A stretch of 6,430 bases of DNA from NCBI GenBank assembly GCA_017445435.1, contig JAFSUE010000003.1:1-6430 (forward strand). Reading direction: 5' to 3'. A model generated the notes under the pieces. It searched no databases. It saw only the letters and a program-made list of their open reading frames with translations, and was not told where the DNA came from. This document shows positions 5,985 through 6,430 of this stretch, piece by piece. The stretch comes from Selenomonadaceae bacterium. Its GTDB lineage: Bacteria; Bacillota; Negativicutes; Selenomonadales; Selenomonadaceae. Position 1 is the first letter of the stretch; each line of letters begins with the position of its first letter. The translations under genes and the position numbers were made by a program.

Positions 5985-6251
5985 TTAGAAAAAATTTTCA
6001 GGCAATATGGATAAGAGAAAAAGTTCATTTGAATAGCGATAATCAAAAATTTTACGCGCAATGGTTTTTATCCAATTTTCTATACTGTTGCCGTACTTTC
6101 TCTTATTTTCGTGAAAATATTTTTTATTGGCTTTACGACTCATTTTTTGTTTCCAATTCTTCATACAAGGTATAGCGATAATGCCGACTTTTTTGGCAAC
6201 ATTAAAATTATGAAATTGATTTCTTTTTGTTTTATTATTTACTTCAGACAT
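5985..6251 (-). CDS. Possible small basic hypothetical protein (weak)
   Basis: An ATG-started frame of 88 codons, rich in Lys, Asn and Ile, resembles no family I recognise. In its favour: a TATAAT on the minus strand at 6302-6297, about 45 bases before the start, and a 5-bp hairpin followed by TTTTT on the minus strand about 10-35 bases after the stop. Against it: no Shine-Dalgarno sequence, although the confident neighbours mostly have strong ones; a poor -35 region; codon use biased to AAA/AAT/AGA unlike the neighbours; and a start buried in the stem of the plus-strand terminator. It would be convergent with gdpP. It may well be chance open frame in AT-rich DNA. Confidence 0.22.
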   Translation of the reverse strand: MSEVNNKTKRNQFHNFNVAKKVGIIAIPCMKNWKQKMSRKANKKYFHENKRKYGNSIENWIKTIARKIFDYRYSNELFLLSILPENFF

Positions 6252-6281
6252 TCGGGATTATTCCCGTTTGTCTTTTTCTTT
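6246..6281 (+). terminator. Rho-independent terminator
   Basis: CGGGA (6253-6257), loop TTAT, TCCCG (6262-6266) form the core stem. It is extended across a 2x2 TT/TT internal loop by AGACA (6246-6250) pairing with TGTCT (6269-6273). The tail TTTTTCTTT (6273-6281) follows at once. The structure is oriented for plus-strand transcripts, so it most likely ends the gdpP transcript about 300 bases after its stop, or a separate short RNA, and insulates the promoter downstream. Confidence 0.72.
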
Positions 6282-6344
6282 AAATGTCCGATTTGATTAT
6301 ACAATTAGCGGTAAAAAATTTTTTTGAAGATATAAAAATTTTAC

Positions 6345-6372
6345 TTGCATTAATTTTTTTTTATGCTATAAT
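6345..6372 (+). promoter_or_regulatory. Strong extended -10 promoter reading out of the window
   Basis: A perfect -10 box TATAAT (6367-6372) is preceded by the extended element TGC (6364-6366). A partial -35 box TTGCAT (6345-6350) lies 16 bases upstream of it. Upstream (about 6315-6343) are A- and T-tracts that resemble an UP element. The predicted start is near 6379. Nothing encoded is visible in the remaining 50 bases, so the target gene or RNA is outside the window. Confidence 0.75.
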
Positions 6373-6430
6373 AACGACTCGTAACGATTGATAACTGATT
6401 GATTCAGACTTCAATTTAAGATTCGCTAGC

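Larger units (their letters stand above)
5954..6430. other. 477-bp region with no confident gene
   Basis: This AT-rich stretch after gdpP contains, in order: a short inverted repeat (ATTGC at 5961-5965 and GCAAC at 5970-5974); a perfect 10-bp distant inverted repeat (ATAAGAGAAA 6011-6020, TTTCTCTTAT 6097-6106); a weak minus-strand ORF (6251-5985); the plus-strand terminator at 6246-6281; and the promoter at 6345-6372. Bases 6373-6430 would be the leader of a transcript that continues outside the window; no start codon with a ribosome binding site, and no tRNA or rRNA, is recognisable there. Confidence 0.7.

Noticed and set aside
6111..6296. Plus-strand GTG frame of 61 codons, Phe/Ile-rich
   Set aside because: No ribosome binding site, runs through the terminator stem, and composition is that of T-rich non-coding DNA.

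Overview
The window reads as chromosomal DNA of a low-GC, Gram-positive-type bacterium, most likely Bacillota in the broad sense. The evidence is the AT-rich intergenic DNA, consensus sigma-70/SigA promoters, Shine-Dalgarno sites matching the extended AAGGAGGTGAT form, TTG and GTG starts, and the gene content (Ogg-type glycosylase, YitT family, GdpP). Negativicutes is a guess that the sequence alone cannot settle. No tRNA, rRNA, CRISPR array or insertion sequence was recognised.

Layout: all confident genes are on the plus strand. (1) 1-516 is the C-terminal half of aroB (3-dehydroquinate synthase), cut by the window edge. (2) A near-consensus promoter at 539-567 starts a new unit: an 8-oxoguanine DNA glycosylase (613-1464), then, after one base, a secreted phosphodiester glycosidase (NAGPA) protein with a Pro-Tyr-rich linker (1466-2713). 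(3) After a short run of degenerate heptanucleotides comes a YitT-family membrane protein (2772-3707). (4) A 137-bp array of AGTNAGT/ACTNACT heptads in alternating orientation fills the gap to gdpP (3866-5953), a membrane-bound c-di-AMP phosphodiesterase with complete DHH/DHHA1 motifs and a degenerate GGDEF domain. (5) The last 477 bases hold no confident gene. They contain a good intrinsic terminator (6246-6281), a strong extended -10 promoter aimed out of the window (6345-6372), and a weak minus-strand ORF.

The enzymes are mostly housekeeping: shikimate pathway, oxidised-guanine repair, a probable envelope glycan hydrolase, a membrane protein of unknown role and second-messenger turnover. 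No promoter is visible before yitT or gdpP, so genes 2-5 may form one transcript from 539-567. Its two widest gaps between coding sequences each carry 7-bp-period repeats. The array before gdpP can fold in two mutually exclusive ways just ahead of the gdpP ribosome binding site; it is the least explained and most interesting structure here.
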